Below are positions 32,707 through 43,842 of a stretch of 64,000 bases of DNA, one piece after another. Both the position numbers and the translations under genes were made by a program. Within the stretch, counting starts at the first letter, position 1; each line of letters begins with the position of its first letter. Below the pieces are notes generated by a model. The model was given only the letters and a program-made list of their open reading frames with translations, searched no databases and had not been told where the DNA came from. The DNA lies in the NCBI RefSeq assembly GCF_905475465.1, contig NC_062247.1:11842001-11906000 (forward strand). Reading direction: 5' to 3'. Source of the stretch: Pieris napi (lineage: Eukaryota; Arthropoda; Insecta; Lepidoptera; Pieridae).

Positions 32707-35700
32707 ATGCCAGTCACAAGGTCACAGAACGGGATGCAGCGAGGGGAATCGACGACGACTGTTACCTCCGCCACTACGTCCGAAGTCCGGACCACAGGCG
32801 AAGAGATAACGATAGAGCAGTCCACGTCGACGAGCGCAGCCAGCCAGCCAGATCAAGCATTGAATCTGGCACCAGCGGGTTCCACCCGGCGGGCCGCATC
32901 GAGAGCCGTATCCAGAGCCAGCTCAAGAAGACAAGCCGAGGCCAGAGAAGAGCTGGCTCGCTGCGAGCTGCGGGAAGCGCAGGCAGCAGCACGCCTGGCC
33001 AGATTACGATTAGAAGCAGAAACGGAAGAAGAAGACTCCTTTATAGAAGACGTCAACGATAACCATGAAGAAAAGGTGGCAAACTGGATGCGCTCATCGG
33101 CACAAAGGCCAGAAGAAACAGAAACAAAGAGCGACATTCGAGCAATAGCTGACGCAATAAAGGAAGCCACACATGTAGCGCCGCAACCGAAGTACATTCA
33201 AGAGCTGCCGATATTTGAAGGCGACAGCTCCGAATGGACGGCGTTTCGAGTCGTATATGAAGACACATCTCCAATGTTCTCTGGCATTCAGAATATGGCG
33301 CGGCTACGTAAAGCGATTAAAGGCACAGCGAGAGAAAGCATTAAGAGCCTCTTGTACTCAGAGGCGATGCCAGAAGAAATTATTAACGCTTTACGCCGAA
33401 GATTTGGTAGACCCGACGCGCTGGTGCTAGCTGAACTGGAGAAATTAAAGGCGCTTCCCAGAACGACGGAAAATCCCAGGGACATATGCGTCTTCGCTAG
33501 CCAAATAAATAACAGCGTGGCCGCCATAAAGGGATTGAAGAGACCGCAATACCTCTACTCGCCTGAAATCGTGAAACTTATAATAGAGAAGATGCCTCCA
33601 ATTCTCAGATTCAGATGGTACGATTTCACGGCTGCGAGGGAAGAGGAATCGTTCAGTGATATCCAATCGATAAGCAACTTCCTCAATTTGGAAGCGGACA
33701 AATGCGGCGCATTCGCGGTACTCGAAGACAGCAAAAGGGTACGACCGAGCACAGCGATAAGAAGGCCAGTGAAGCAAGTTACGTATAATATCGCTGAAAG
33801 GAGTAGACCTGAAGAAATCAAGTGCCCAGACTGTGAAGGTACACATAAACTGAAAGACTGCCAAAGATTCCTAAAAGCGGCAGTCAACGAGAGATGGGAA
33901 ACAGTTAAGAGGCTTAAGGTCTGCTTCAAGTGCCTCGCTGGGAAGCACCGGAAAGAAACATGCCGAAGACCACCGTGCAAGTTGTGTCGAAGATGGCACC
34001 ATAGCCTACTACATGTGACGTCGGAGAGCGAACAATGTCACGAAGAGGCACCGCCCGAGACAGCGACGGTCAATACAATAAGCACACCGAAAGCTATTCT
34101 TAAGATGCTCAAGGTGGAGATATACGGACCGGCTGGGAGCAAACAAGTACTGGCGCTGCTAGATGAAGGCTCAACGGTGACACTGCTTGACGAAAACGTG
34201 GCTTCGAGCTTCGGCATCAAGGGTCCTCGCGAAGCCCTGAATATAGAAACTATCGGTGGAGGGCAAATGAAAAATCACGACTCCATGATTTTAGATATCG
34301 AACTAAAAGGGATCAAGGAAAGCGAGAAGAGCACACTTAAGCGGGCAAGAACTATCAAGGAGCTCAAATTAACCCCTCAATTCGTAGATAAAAGCCGACT
34401 AAAGAAGTGTCATCACTTGCGGGGCTTACTACAAGACGTGTGCTACGAAGCTGAGGCGCCGAAGCTGCTCATTGGCCAAGACAATTGGGAGTATATTGTC
34501 TCATTACAAATACGACGTGGAAAGCCAGGGCAGCCGGTGGCGTCACGAACGAAGTTAGGATGGGTTCTCCACGGCTCCGACAGCAGTGGCGTGTCGCCGA
34601 TCAATTACGTGAACACATGTGCACACGCCAGCGTCGTCGAAGATAAAATAGATCAGTTGGTGAGGGAACACTTCACTATTGAGTCTTTGGGGGTTCAGCC
34701 GAAGAAGCCTTCAACGGATATCGAACAGCGAGCACTGGACATATTGGAAAGAACCAGCCGACAGTTGGAAGATGGCAGATACGAGGTCGGACTGTTGTGG
34801 AAAAAGGAAGATGTATGTCTTCCAAATAACTACGCAGCAGCTTTCAACAGATTTCAAGGCATAGAAAGAAAGCTGCGTAAGGACGCTAAATTAAAAAATG
34901 AGTATAGCGCGCAGATAGACAATCTGTTGAAAAGCAACTACGCTGAAGAAGCACCAGCCGACTGCACATCTAACAAAAAATGGTACCTGCCTCACTTCCC
35001 AGTGGTTCACCCTCTGAAAAAGAAGCTGAGAATTGTTTTCGACGCTGCGGCCAAATACAACGGAGTCAGCCTTAACGACGTTCTGCTGTCCGGCCCGGAC
35101 TTACTACAGTCAATATTTGGAGTGCTACTGCGATTCCGCCAAGGCCCTGTAGCAATAGCGGCCGATATAAAAGAAATGTTTCTGCAAGTGAAAATACGTA
35201 AAGAAGATAGAGACAGTCTCAGGTTCCTATGGCGAAAAGACAAGGAAGTGCCAGTGAAGGAATACAGAATGACATCAGTGATATTTGGAGCTGCGTCGTC
35301 GCCTTGCACCGCTATTTATATAAAAAACAAGAACGCAAAGATCCACTTACATAAATATCCAGAAGCGGCGCAAGCAATAGAGCGCAATCACTATATGGAT
35401 GACTATTTGCAAAGCTTCCACAGTGTTGACGATTGCAAACGAGTAATGCAGCAAGTTGACTTAATCCACCAGAGGGCGCACTTCGAGCTACGAGGATGGG
35501 CGTCGAATAAGAAAGAGATCGTAGAAGCCGACGGCGAACAGGAAGTGCACCTAGGTGAAAACGAAGAAAAGACCCTGGGACTGAGATGGCTGACGTCAGA
35601 GGATTGTCTTGGATTTAGAAGCCAATTTAGGAAAATCCCTAACGAGGTAGCGCGAGGCATGCAGACTCCAACAAAACGAGAAGTCACGGGAGCTGTGATG

Positions 35701-38016
35701 TCTACTTTCGACCCACTCGGACTGCTATCACCCATTCTCATCCAAGGAAAGAAGCTCATTCAAAAGATATGGCGCAGTGGTGTTGGATGGGATGACCAAA
35801 TCACTGAAGACGACACCGAAGCTTGGAAGAGCTACCTAGAGCATATCGGTGGAATAAAAGACATCCGACTGCCGCGATGCATGTCACCATTCTGCACTGA
35901 GGGGGAGCTGCATACTTTTACTGACGCGAGTGAGACAGCGTATGCAGCCGCAGTATACTGGCGAACCAGAGGTAAAGGAAAATACTTGATAAACCTCGTC
36001 GCCGCCAAGTCAAGAGTAACGCCTCTGAAACCAACATCTATGCCGAGGCTTGAACTGCAGGCAGCTCTATTAGGTAGTAGACTTGCAGACTCAGTGGCAA
36101 AAGAACTCGACCTGCAGGTTACAAGGAAAACGTTTTGGACGGATTCGAGTGTGGTACTTTCCTGGATAAAGGCAGATCCCAGAACGTTTAAGACCTTCGT
36201 AGCTCATAGAATTGCGGAGATAGAGGATCTGACAAAACCGCAAGACTGGAGATGGGTGCCTACAGCGCAGAATCCTGCCGATGATGCGACCAGGAGCCCA
36301 CCGGAAGAATTTAACGCGGAACATCGGTGGTTCAAGGGTCCAGATTTCCTGTCAAAAGGCGAAGAAGAATGGCCAGCTCCACGAAGTTTTAAAAAGGAAA
36401 AATGCGACGAAGACAGAACGATGGAGCAGGTGAATACACTTCGCCACAGTGAAATTACTCCGGTTCCCGAAAACTTATCATCGTGGACAAGATTGTGGAG
36501 ATCGACTGCCAGGGTACTACAATTCATCGACCTATGTAGAGAAAAGAAGCCGTCGAACCTCGAGCGCTGCAATAAAAGTGCAAAAAAGAGGCGAACTTAC
36601 CTTCCGATCGGCGAGACACACCTATTACGAGCGCAGGAAGTTCTAATCGCCCAATGTCAGCAAAGCAGCTTTGAACAAGACATTAAAAATCTCAAACAAG
36701 GGCGCACGACGGAGAATCGAAGCCAATTGAAAAGGCTAGACGTCACTATGAAAGACAATCTCATAAGACTTCAAGGTAGAGCAAGAACCGTAGCGGGCGT
36801 TGACAACGACTATTTAACGCCCATAGTACTGGATGGCAGGAACGCCATTGGGAGATTGATGATTAAACATTATCACGAAAAATACAACCATGGTAATCAA
36901 GCCACAGTAATGAACGAAATACGGCAAAAATACTGGATGTTAGGCCTGAGATCAGTGCTGCGTAGTATACAACAAAACTGCCAGCACTGCAAGCTGAAGA
37001 AGGGTAAACCAGCGGAGCATCCGGCGGGCAACTTACCTCAAGAAAGGCTGAGGCATGGTGAGCCCCCTTTCACGTGCACAGGTGTGGACTACTTCGGTCC
37101 AATGCTCGTGGCGATCGGCAGACGAAGAGAGAAGAGATGGGGAGCCTTGTTTACATGCCTGACCACAAGGGCAGTACATATCGAGATAGTGCCCAGCCTG
37201 ACGACGGACTCTACTATAATGGCGTTAAGGAGATTCGCTGCTCGAAGAGGAATGCCAAAGATAATTTATTCCGATAATGGAACAAACTTTGTTAAGGCCA
37301 GCAAAGAACTCCAAACAGCCATTGAAGAGCTTAAAATAGAGGAAATCGTCACAGAAGCAGAGAAGGTTGGCATACAGTGGAAATTTATTCCTCCCGGCGC
37401 ACCAAATATGGGAGGAGCTTGGGAACGATTGGTGCGCTCCATTAAGGTCGCACTGGACGCTACATTAAAGGAGCGCGTTCCACGAGAGGAAGTTCTGCAT
37501 ACGTTGCTGTTGGAAGCAGAACACATGGTTAATTCCAGACCAATAACGAACCTAGCTGACAATTCGGAAGAGGAGGCGCTAACCCCAAATCACTTTCTCA
37601 TTGGGCGATCCAGTGGAGCTGCACGCGTTGGGCATTTTCCTGATGCAAAGCTGGTGGGCAGAGACGATTGGAAGACCGTCCAACGACTCTCTGATCACTT
37701 TTGGAGGAGATGGCTACGGGAGTACTTGCCCACGCTACTGCCCAGGAAAACGACAGGACGACGGGAAGGCGAGCAGCTGCAGCCAGGCGATGTGGTTCTT
37801 ATCGTAGATCGCACGCTACCACGATGCACTTGGCCCAGGGGAATCATCGAAACCACGTACCCCGGGCCCGACGGAAGAACCAGGATCGTGGACGTCGCGA
37901 CCAAAGGTGGAGTGTTACGAAGACCATCGTCGAGGATCGTCATCTTGGTGCCTGCGAAGTCGCCGTGCAGGAATGACGGTGCTACGCACGAGGGGGAGAA
38001 TGTTGGCGACTCATAG
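32707..38016 (+). CDS. BEL/Pao Gag-Pol polyprotein
   Basis: 1769 residues from the ATG at 32707 (MPVTRSQNG); a TTG 33 nt upstream is open but unlikely to be used. Order: a Gag region with a charged helical N-part; zinc knuckles near residues 373-435 (CPDCEGTHKLKDC, CFKCLAGKHRKETC, CKLCRRWHH); an aspartic protease with LLDEGSTVTLLD (the BEL-type DEGS box); reverse transcriptase with YMDDYL near 896; RNase H (FTDASETAYAA, FWTDSSVVLSWIK); an integrase zinc region (HYHEKYNHGNQATV ... CQHCK); an integrase core D-D-E (GVDYFGP, YSDNGTNF near 1521, MGGAWERLVRSIK); and a C-terminal DUF5641-like domain (LQPGDVVLIVD). No stops or frameshifts. It ends 16 bp inside the 3' LTR. Makes and integrates element cDNA. 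Confidence 0.95.
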   Translation: MPVTRSQNGMQRGESTTTVTSATTSEVRTTGEEITIEQSTSTSAASQPDQALNLAPAGSTRRAASRAVSRASSRRQAEAREELARCELREAQAAARLARLRLEAETEEEDSFIEDVNDNHEEKVANWMRSSAQRPEETETKSDIRAIADAIKEATHVAPQPKYIQELPIFEGDSSEWTAFRVVYEDTSPMFSGIQNMARLRKAIKGTARESIKSLLYSEAMPEEIINALRRRFGRPDALVLAELEKLKALPRTTENPRDICVFASQINNSVAAIKGLKRPQYLYSPEIVKLIIEKMPPILRFRWYDFTAAREEESFSDIQSISNFLNLEADKCGAFAVLEDSKRVRPSTAIRRPVKQVTYNIAERSRPEEIKCPDCEGTHKLKDCQRFLKAAVNERWETVKRLKVCFKCLAGKHRKETCRRPPCKLCRRWHHSLLHVTSESEQCHEEAPPETATVNTISTPKAILKMLKVEIYGPAGSKQVLALLDEGSTVTLLDENVASSFGIKGPREALNIETIGGGQMKNHDSMILDIELKGIKESEKSTLKRARTIKELKLTPQFVDKSRLKKCHHLRGLLQDVCYEAEAPKLLIGQDNWEYIVSLQIRRGKPGQPVASRTKLGWVLHGSDSSGVSPINYVNTCAHASVVEDKIDQLVREHFTIESLGVQPKKPSTDIEQRALDILERTSRQLEDGRYEVGLLWKKEDVCLPNNYAAAFNRFQGIERKLRKDAKLKNEYSAQIDNLLKSNYAEEAPADCTSNKKWYLPHFPVVHPLKKKLRIVFDAAAKYNGVSLNDVLLSGPDLLQSIFGVLLRFRQGPVAIAADIKEMFLQVKIRKEDRDSLRFLWRKDKEVPVKEYRMTSVIFGAASSPCTAIYIKNKNAKIHLHKYPEAAQAIERNHYMDDYLQSFHSVDDCKRVMQQVDLIHQRAHFELRGWASNKKEIVEADGEQEVHLGENEEKTLGLRWLTSEDCLGFRSQFRKIPNEVARGMQTPTKREVTGAVMSTFDPLGLLSPILIQGKKLIQKIWRSGVGWDDQITEDDTEAWKSYLEHIGGIKDIRLPRCMSPFCTEGELHTFTDASETAYAAAVYWRTRGKGKYLINLVAAKSRVTPLKPTSMPRLELQAALLGSRLADSVAKELDLQVTRKTFWTDSSVVLSWIKADPRTFKTFVAHRIAEIEDLTKPQDWRWVPTAQNPADDATRSPPEEFNAEHRWFKGPDFLSKGEEEWPAPRSFKKEKCDEDRTMEQVNTLRHSEITPVPENLSSWTRLWRSTARVLQFIDLCREKKPSNLERCNKSAKKRRTYLPIGETHLLRAQEVLIAQCQQSSFEQDIKNLKQGRTTENRSQLKRLDVTMKDNLIRLQGRARTVAGVDNDYLTPIVLDGRNAIGRLMIKHYHEKYNHGNQATVMNEIRQKYWMLGLRSVLRSIQQNCQHCKLKKGKPAEHPAGNLPQERLRHGEPPFTCTGVDYFGPMLVAIGRRREKRWGALFTCLTTRAVHIEIVPSLTTDSTIMALRRFAARRGMPKIIYSDNGTNFVKASKELQTAIEELKIEEIVTEAEKVGIQWKFIPPGAPNMGGAWERLVRSIKVALDATLKERVPREEVLHTLLLEAEHMVNSRPITNLADNSEEEALTPNHFLIGRSSGAARVGHFPDAKLVGRDDWKTVQRLSDHFWRRWLREYLPTLLPRKTTGRREGEQLQPGDVVLIVDRTLPRCTWPRGIIETTYPGPDGRTRIVDVATKGGVLRRPSSRIVILVPAKSPCRNDGATHEGENVGDS

Positions 38017-38626
38017 ATTTAAATAGTATTAAGTATGAGCTATAGGTTAAATATGAATATTGTTTGGTAATTAAGTATGAGCTATAAGTAAAATAAGAAT
38101 ATTGTTGATAGCTCATAAGTAGAATTTTAGTATAAATAAGTTAGATAAAAATATGTAAATAATTCAAGGGAAAAATACAGTTAAATAAATTAATAAAATG
38201 CTTCGCCGAATAAAAGGGTCGCGAAGCTCTCGTCGCGGTATACGCGCGCAGATTTCTGTAAGCGCACCTCTCGTCGCGGTATACTGTTTGAGTACTTAAG
38301 CTCGGCGAGATTTACGCAAAATCCTCTTTTTCCTCCGCAACGAACTGGGACCCAAGAATAATCGGCGAAGCAAGAAACAAGAACAAGGCGCAGTTTCATT
38401 TCAAGACAACATCTTACAATTACGCACTAGCAGGGGTGCGTGGGTTGAGGCGGTGCCAGCGATACGTCGAACCGTCTTGACAAAGCGTACGAAGTCAAAC
38501 CCCACCGGTATTCAAAGCCGCACCGAGGTACTTTGGTTACTGCACGGGTGTTCTCAAACGAACATCTAAACGTATAATCCTGTGCAGGCCTGAGTCTCTG
38601 AGGTGTCGTGGGGGTTGGCATCAACA
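38001..38626 (+). repeat. BEL/Pao 3' LTR (626 bp)
   Basis: Same start and end as the 5' LTR but with one copy of the 148-bp unit. At the join, the sequence to the left (aaagcgtacg) follows the first unit of the 5' LTR and the sequence to the right (aagtcaaacc, gccgcaccgaggtac) follows the second unit. Confidence 0.93.
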
Positions 38627-38631
38627 GTAAT

Positions 38632-39167
38632 TACTCTATATTTGCTTTTTGTGTTACCAAAGCCTCTGACAACCGTATTAATAAATTAAATTAAATTTAT
38701 ATAATACTATCCAAAATTATTTTTTCGTTTCGTACCAGTAATTCACGAGTTTAGAGCGTTCACAAACTATCAATTAATATTATATAATGTTTGGGATTGG
38801 ATACGTAAGAGAATCCTTTAATTAATCAAAGAAAAACCATACCGTAAACGCAAACGAAGTTGAGCTGCTAAGCGCTTCACTAGTAACCAATGTTCATCCT
38901 TAATTTGCAATTCCCTGTGAGCGAGCTTCGAAATCAAATTTCACAACAGAAACAGTTACTAATTACAACCGTATCAGATTGCGCGAACATTTTAAAAATA
39001 CATCGCAAAATTGATTTAGTAAACGGAGATTTTGGTTTTAAATGTTATTTCAAGGCTAGAGACGGGCTACCAGATAATGCTATGCTGAACGTAAGGGATG
39101 GTTGGTTTTTTGACTCAGTTTCCGCACTTAGACTCTCACTAGGTCCACATGGTGGACATCACATCCA
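38632..39167. other. Unassigned DNA
   Basis: An open frame (38890-39366, plus) runs through here into the LINE poly(A) region. Its last third is repeat sequence and the rest has no family I know, so I do not call it a gene. Confidence 0.4.
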
Positions 39168-39932
39168 TTTTTTTTTTTTTTTTCGTGGGGAAATGCGTTA
39201 CGCATACCCTCCCGCGGCACGGTTGACCTTGGTGGGGAAGGGTTATGTGGGACTCGCACAACAGTGCATACACACTAAAACCCCACGGCGCCACCAGCAA
39301 TCGCCCGGGGCAGGACACGGTAACAGCGTAGCCTTGTCCGCATCCAGCCACGCGATCAGCCGTTAGTATCACGGTCCTCTACGGCCACAAATGATCAAAT
39401 GATGTGGAATGGACCTTGGCACAGCAAGGGCCTTTCACATCCGCCAATTCACCCTGTTTATGAAGCTGGGGGAGGTCGGGCACGATGCTTGCAGGGATGC
39501 GTCAGCATCCCTTCTTTTCGACGCATGAACCCCTATTCCCCCGCTGGAGCAACTGCGTGCCCAGGATTACACACGGGGTTGCACGGTGCAACGGCGGCGC
39601 TGTGGTCTCCTACGGCGACGCGGGTGGGCTGCAGATTCATCCTCCCTGGCCCTCTCCGCCTCTTCCTTTTGGTGCATGACGGCTTCACAGAATCTCTGGA
39701 AGATTTCCCACAAGCCGTCACTGTCCGAGTTTGTAACTGCTACTCTCACAATGTTATCGAGAGTAGCGTCCTCGCCCTGTAGCACGCCCAGTAGAGGCCT
39801 CCTTTCCACCTCCCATGCTAGGCAATCCTTTAAGGTGTGGAGCGCATCATCAACAACACCAGCGTCACATCCATAGAGGAACTCTTCCTTCAAGTTGTTA
39901 ACAGCCAACCGTTCCTCATAAAGTTTCATCAT
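39168..39932 (-). mobile_element. R1-like LINE, 5'-truncated
   Basis: A 16-base poly(T) (39168-39183) is the poly(A) tail of a minus-strand insertion. The coding end, 39932-39567, reads MMKLYEERLAVNNLKEEFLY, DDALHTLKDCLAWEVERRPL, IFQRFCEAVMHQKEEAERAR and an Arg-rich C-terminus. This is the HHALHVL-C-W-ERR region after the RT in R1-clade LINEs. A GC-rich 3' UTR of about 380 bp lies between the stop and the tail. No clear target duplication was found. Confidence 0.75.
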
Positions 39933-40140
39933 CGGTCGTCAAGGCAGGAAACAAAACCAACCGTATCACCTCGACGTCCGTCGTTCCACAACTGAGCGTT
40001 TCTTATTAAGGTAGTTTTGCTGCGCAACAACACTATGTGGAACCAGCTGCCCACTAAAGTATTTCCGAACCCATTTAACTTAGGGTCCTTTAAGAAAAAA
40101 ATGCCGGTTATGCACTTACGAGCCTTCATGCAATTTAATT
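39933..40140 (+). pseudogene. Jockey-like LINE C-terminal fragment, frameshifted
   Basis: Reads YHLDVRRSTTERFLLR, then in another frame TMWNQLPTKVFPNPFNLGSF. Same family as 29110-29582 but on the other strand. Confidence 0.65.
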
Positions 40141-40169
40141 TTAGCTAAAAGGTTGGGGCAATTAATCTG

Positions 40170-40275
40170 ATTCTTAAATATTTTATTATTTAAAACTTTG
40201 TTGCAAGGAGGACAACTGGAGGCTTTATCGCTTTCGAGCGATCTCTTCCAGGCAGCCATTGTAAGAAAAAGAAAA
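40170..40275. repeat. LINE 3' UTR fragment
   Basis: Shares ctggaggctttatcgctttc and ctcttccaggcagcca with the segment near 49622-49672 (in variant form). Strand not settled. Confidence 0.4.
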
Positions 40276-40992
40276 AAAAAATAGATATGATAAGAAGTGT
40301 AAAACTACGTAAGACATATCGTTATTTAGACAAAATGAAACTGTGAATACAAACTAATAGTAAAAAGCAAAGCAATTAAAACATATTTAAAAGTAAAAGG
40401 GGGTTTTAATATCTTAAATACAAACCAGTAGCGTTAACTAACTAAACTGCGTTCCGTCCAGTCACTCCAGACTAACGTCGTTTCATGGCGCGAGACAAAA
40501 ATATTTAGCAAAACGACCAGTAGAATCAACTCTCTAAAACTCTACTCAAGTAAACTCCCCCCTTTTCATACCATCACAACATACAGCCTAATTGGGTATC
40601 ACAATCTGCGTTAATGTTTAATAAGTTAAATCAAATAATAATTTACGTATGTGTGCGTGGAATTCCACTTCTCAAAACCCCAATTACAATTGCATGAAAA
40701 CATCTACGTATTCACAACCAGAATCTGTATAAACAATACCGAACGAAGCGCAATTGAGTTTCGAGTAATTTCAGAATGCAGTACATAATTAACGGTGTAG
40801 GTTTTCGTACATTCACGCATTGTTTGCATAACTGCGTAACAAACACCTGACGCCATGTACCCGACTTAATTGCACTGAAGTATTTAATGTGCCTTATGCA
40901 GCCTGAAAAACAGATAAAGTATAACCACAGATTATAAGGTTAATGATTTCGAAAGACTACAGAACGGAAGTCAACGAGTGACGATACTATAT
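40276..40992. other. Unassigned intergenic DNA
   Basis: Nothing recognised. Confidence 0.4.
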
Positions 40993-41497
40993 TTGAAGTG
41001 AAACTTCTTTAAGCGCATGAGGGTAAAATATTTACGGAACGTCACGAAGGTGTGCAGTGTTTTTGTCGAAAGGGAGAGAGCGATTGAGATCTATTGAGAG
41101 ACAGTGAGAACGACGAATTACATTATATAAATTCTATTTTTAAAATTAAAATTTCGTAGTTTAGTTTTTTAAAGAATTTTTTTTAGTTTCGTAAAGAATT
41201 TATGAAATATTAGTAGTTTTATTTTTATGCAAAACAATTTATTGAAATCTTAAATTACGAATTGTAAATTAAAATGCCACGAGTTTTTATTATCGAAGAG
41301 ATAAATTTAAAAAATATATTATTTGTATTTATTTTCGACACTTAATATTTTAATGACAATTAAATTCCTTGCTTTTTCCAATCAAGTCTCGGAAATCTAA
41401 AGTTTTAGATTTGTATAAATATGAACAAGACTTAAAAATTTGTTTGCCAAAGAAGTTTCACTTCATTGTGTACTTTGTACGCACGCACTTTTTTTTA
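40993..41497 (+). mobile_element. MITE, family A (GAAGTGAAACTTC ends), copy 2
   Basis: Left end tgaagtgaaacttctttaag then gcgcatgagggtaaaatat; right end gccaaagaagtttcacttca, with an outer gtactttgtacgcacgcact and T-run. Relative of 5246-5595, with about 150 bp more in the AT-rich interior. Confidence 0.75.
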
Positions 41498-42772
41498 GTT
41501 GAGACCAATAGTTGAGATATTAACGCGTTCAAACAGTTAAATTATTTATCTTTATTATATAAGTACACAATCTTATCCTAAATACTAAATCATTCTAAAA
41601 AATCTTGGCCGGTTAGGGAGTGGACACTGGACAGGTATGGCGCCTACGGAAGAGTTGCTGCATCTGGCACAGAACAAGACACGCTTCACGAGACTGACAG
41701 CCAACCTCCATTAACGGAGAGTCACCAAAAGATAAAGAAATCAGTATATTTTAATTCTTTTAACGAAAATACTCTTTCGACTCCTTTTATTAAATTGTGT
41801 CTTTGTCGATTATATAATATTTAATATTTTTATATGTAATATTTTTTCATGAAACTTCACAAACGTCGTGTGATAAAATTTAAAATTAGCCTAAAAAATG
41901 GTATATTTTTACTTTACCGCATCGATCGACTGTCTTAACGTGTGTCAAACTCAAACTTATATGGTTGCTGAACGACAAACGATTGTAGTTCCAGTGTACA
42001 CTTTATTATTAGTTATTATGTACTTAATATACCTATTGTAATATAGTATCTCGTTTTAGTTGAAAACTTAACGATCATAAAAATTATACGATCATCGCTA
42101 TCATTCAATAACTGACTAAAATCAAACTTGCAAAGAATAACAGAGTATCTTTTAAAATCTAATAATAAGTTATAGCAAAAACCGCGATAATTTTTCCAAT
42201 GACCGCGTCCTCCGGGGCCAATAATCTCGGAAGGTTCGCTCCCGAGATTATAGTTATTTTGGGCGTACTCTATTGATTTATTGCGATGTAGGTATTATAT
42301 TGTGCTTTTGTCAATCATCACCATCGATGCGTAGAGCTTAGGAAATCGTTCTGCAAGGAGGTGAATTCTATGTAGATTTTAAATATTAAAACTAAAATAA
42401 TGCGTTTCTATTTCTAACGGATAAAAAAAGGGAAGGAAAAATCCTTGCCCTTTTTTATCCTTCTCCGCTTTGTTTTATCTTTTCCTCTCATATAATTAAT
42501 AAAGACACAAATATATACACAGCGGAGCAGGATTTTACAGTGCCCAGTTGGCACAAGGTATTTCGCTAGTGTCGTGTAGATGGAAAAGTCACGAAGGATC
42601 GATCGGTGAAAATAATAATTAAGTTAAAAAAAATACTTGAAATTCGATTATCATTTATTTTTTAGTCTTATTATTTTATAAGTAATAATAATTGTGGGTG
42701 ATCGATTATTGAGTATCACCTAGTGATTAATCTGTGGTAAATTGTCATCTATCACAATACCAACAGCAATAG
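41498..42772. other. Mostly unassigned intergenic DNA
   Basis: 41600-41715 looks like a short C-terminal LINE relic (gcctacggaagagttgctgc; weak). A 19-bp near-perfect hairpin lies at 42420-42465. The rest shows nothing I recognise. Confidence 0.35.
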
Positions 42773-42774
42773 TA

Positions 42775-43599
42775 TAGTGCTTTTCATGAAAGAAGTCCCG
42801 CGGTGATTTTTGGAACTAAATTTGACAGGTCGGCAATGTTGTCATTCGTCGATGTTATCAAGTTCGTTTGTTGTGGTAGATTTTTGTGAATTTTTAACTA
42901 GCTTAGTGCATTTTAAAGATTGATTACAATGCCAAAACTTGTAAAAAGTTCGGCTCGAGAAATGATATTAAAGGTGAAAGAGTTCTGTGAAGCGGAACAT
43001 AAGAATCAAGGTGTTTTAATACCACTAAACAATGTTCGGAAGTGAGTTGCCGCCATAACAGATACTTTTTAGAGTTGCCATTTAATAATTTTTTGCTGTA
43101 TTGATGGGACTTTTATGATATAAATTTGTTTTTGCGACAAAATTGAATAAATACATAACGTGATGAAACTAGGTAACTGAAATTAAAACATATATTACAT
43201 AAGCATTATAAACTTAAAGTTACTATTATTTTTAATTGTTCATAATTTAATTGCAGGTGTGTCAGAAAACTGTAACAAGAATTACAAACGAAGGTATAAC
43301 AGCGGCGACAATTATTATGCAATAAAACTCTGAATAAAAAATTGTATTGCTTTTCTTTACCCTATTTTCTCATCTTTTCCCTGTAAGTAGATGGAACACC
43401 GCTAATATAACTAAATAAAAATATGCTTTTTACATAACAGAAATATTGTTTCATCGAAGTATGAAGAAAATAATATTATTTGATAAATTACATCTGCTAA
43501 ATGTAAATAAAATAGGTAAATTTTTTACTCATAAATGGCAACATTACGTCACGCGATTGCAGCGCCGCGTCTGGGGGACTTCTTTCATGAAAAGGACTA
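42775..43599 (+). mobile_element. 825-bp TIR DNA transposon, internally deleted
   Basis: TIRs cttttcatgaaagaagtccc (42780-42799) and the inverse gggacttctttcatgaaaag (43575-43594); matching continues outward to tagt/acta, with TA flanks at 42773-42774 and 43600-43601. A TA duplication points to a Tc1/mariner/IS630-like element. It carries only the 5' part of a transposase-like gene and ends 243 bp before the twinfilin ATG. Confidence 0.8.
42930..43321 (+). pseudogene. N-terminal fragment of a transposase-like gene (spliceable)
   Basis: Exon 1 (42930 to about 43038) reads MPKLVKSSAREMILKVKEFC ... QGVLIPLNNVRK with a gtgagt donor. A second part after gtgtgtcag (43266) reads TVTRITNEGITAATIIMQ then TAA, in frame if that acceptor is used. 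The pattern (SAREMILKVKEFC ... VTRITNEG) is the helix-turn-helix N-terminus of a transposase-like family widespread in lepidopteran genomes. The DDE catalytic part is absent. About 58 residues; whether it is expressed is unknown. Confidence 0.55.
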
Positions 43600-43842
43600 T
43601 AAATTGACAATTTATTAACATTAACACATGCGTCAATTTGACTCAGCTCTATTGACAAGACATAAAATCTAAATCTCAATTCTCAATACAAAAATATGAG
43701 CTATTAATACCGACCGTATACCGTAATAAATTTACACCTTTTTGATTGTATTTATTTCATAATTCACGGTTTACAGTAATTATTAATCCTCAATTATACA
43801 AAGCCCTAGTCGAAATAAAATATAGTGCTCTTGAGGACAAAC

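Larger units (their letters stand above)
31869..38626 (+). mobile_element. Complete BEL/Pao LTR retrotransposon
   Basis: 6758 bp with 5-bp target duplication gtaat (31864-31868 and 38627-38631), LTRs starting TG and ending CA, a primer-binding-site candidate just inside the 5' LTR, one Gag-Pol ORF and a purine-rich tract (gagggggagaa) ending at 38000 directly before the 3' LTR. Two base differences are seen across the aligned LTR parts I compared, besides a 148-bp length difference. A recent and probably transposition-competent copy. Confidence 0.95.

Noticed and set aside
32774..37976. Many overlapping frames inside the BEL Gag-Pol region
   Set aside because: Shadows of a single continuous frame with all expected domains.
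38890..39366. 158-codon plus frame
   Set aside because: Its last third is the reverse complement of a LINE 3' UTR and poly(A); no family resemblance in the rest.
41600..41715. Short LINE-like stretch (gcctacggaagagttgctgc)
   Set aside because: It could be a C-terminal LINE relic, but too little remains to name a family or frame.
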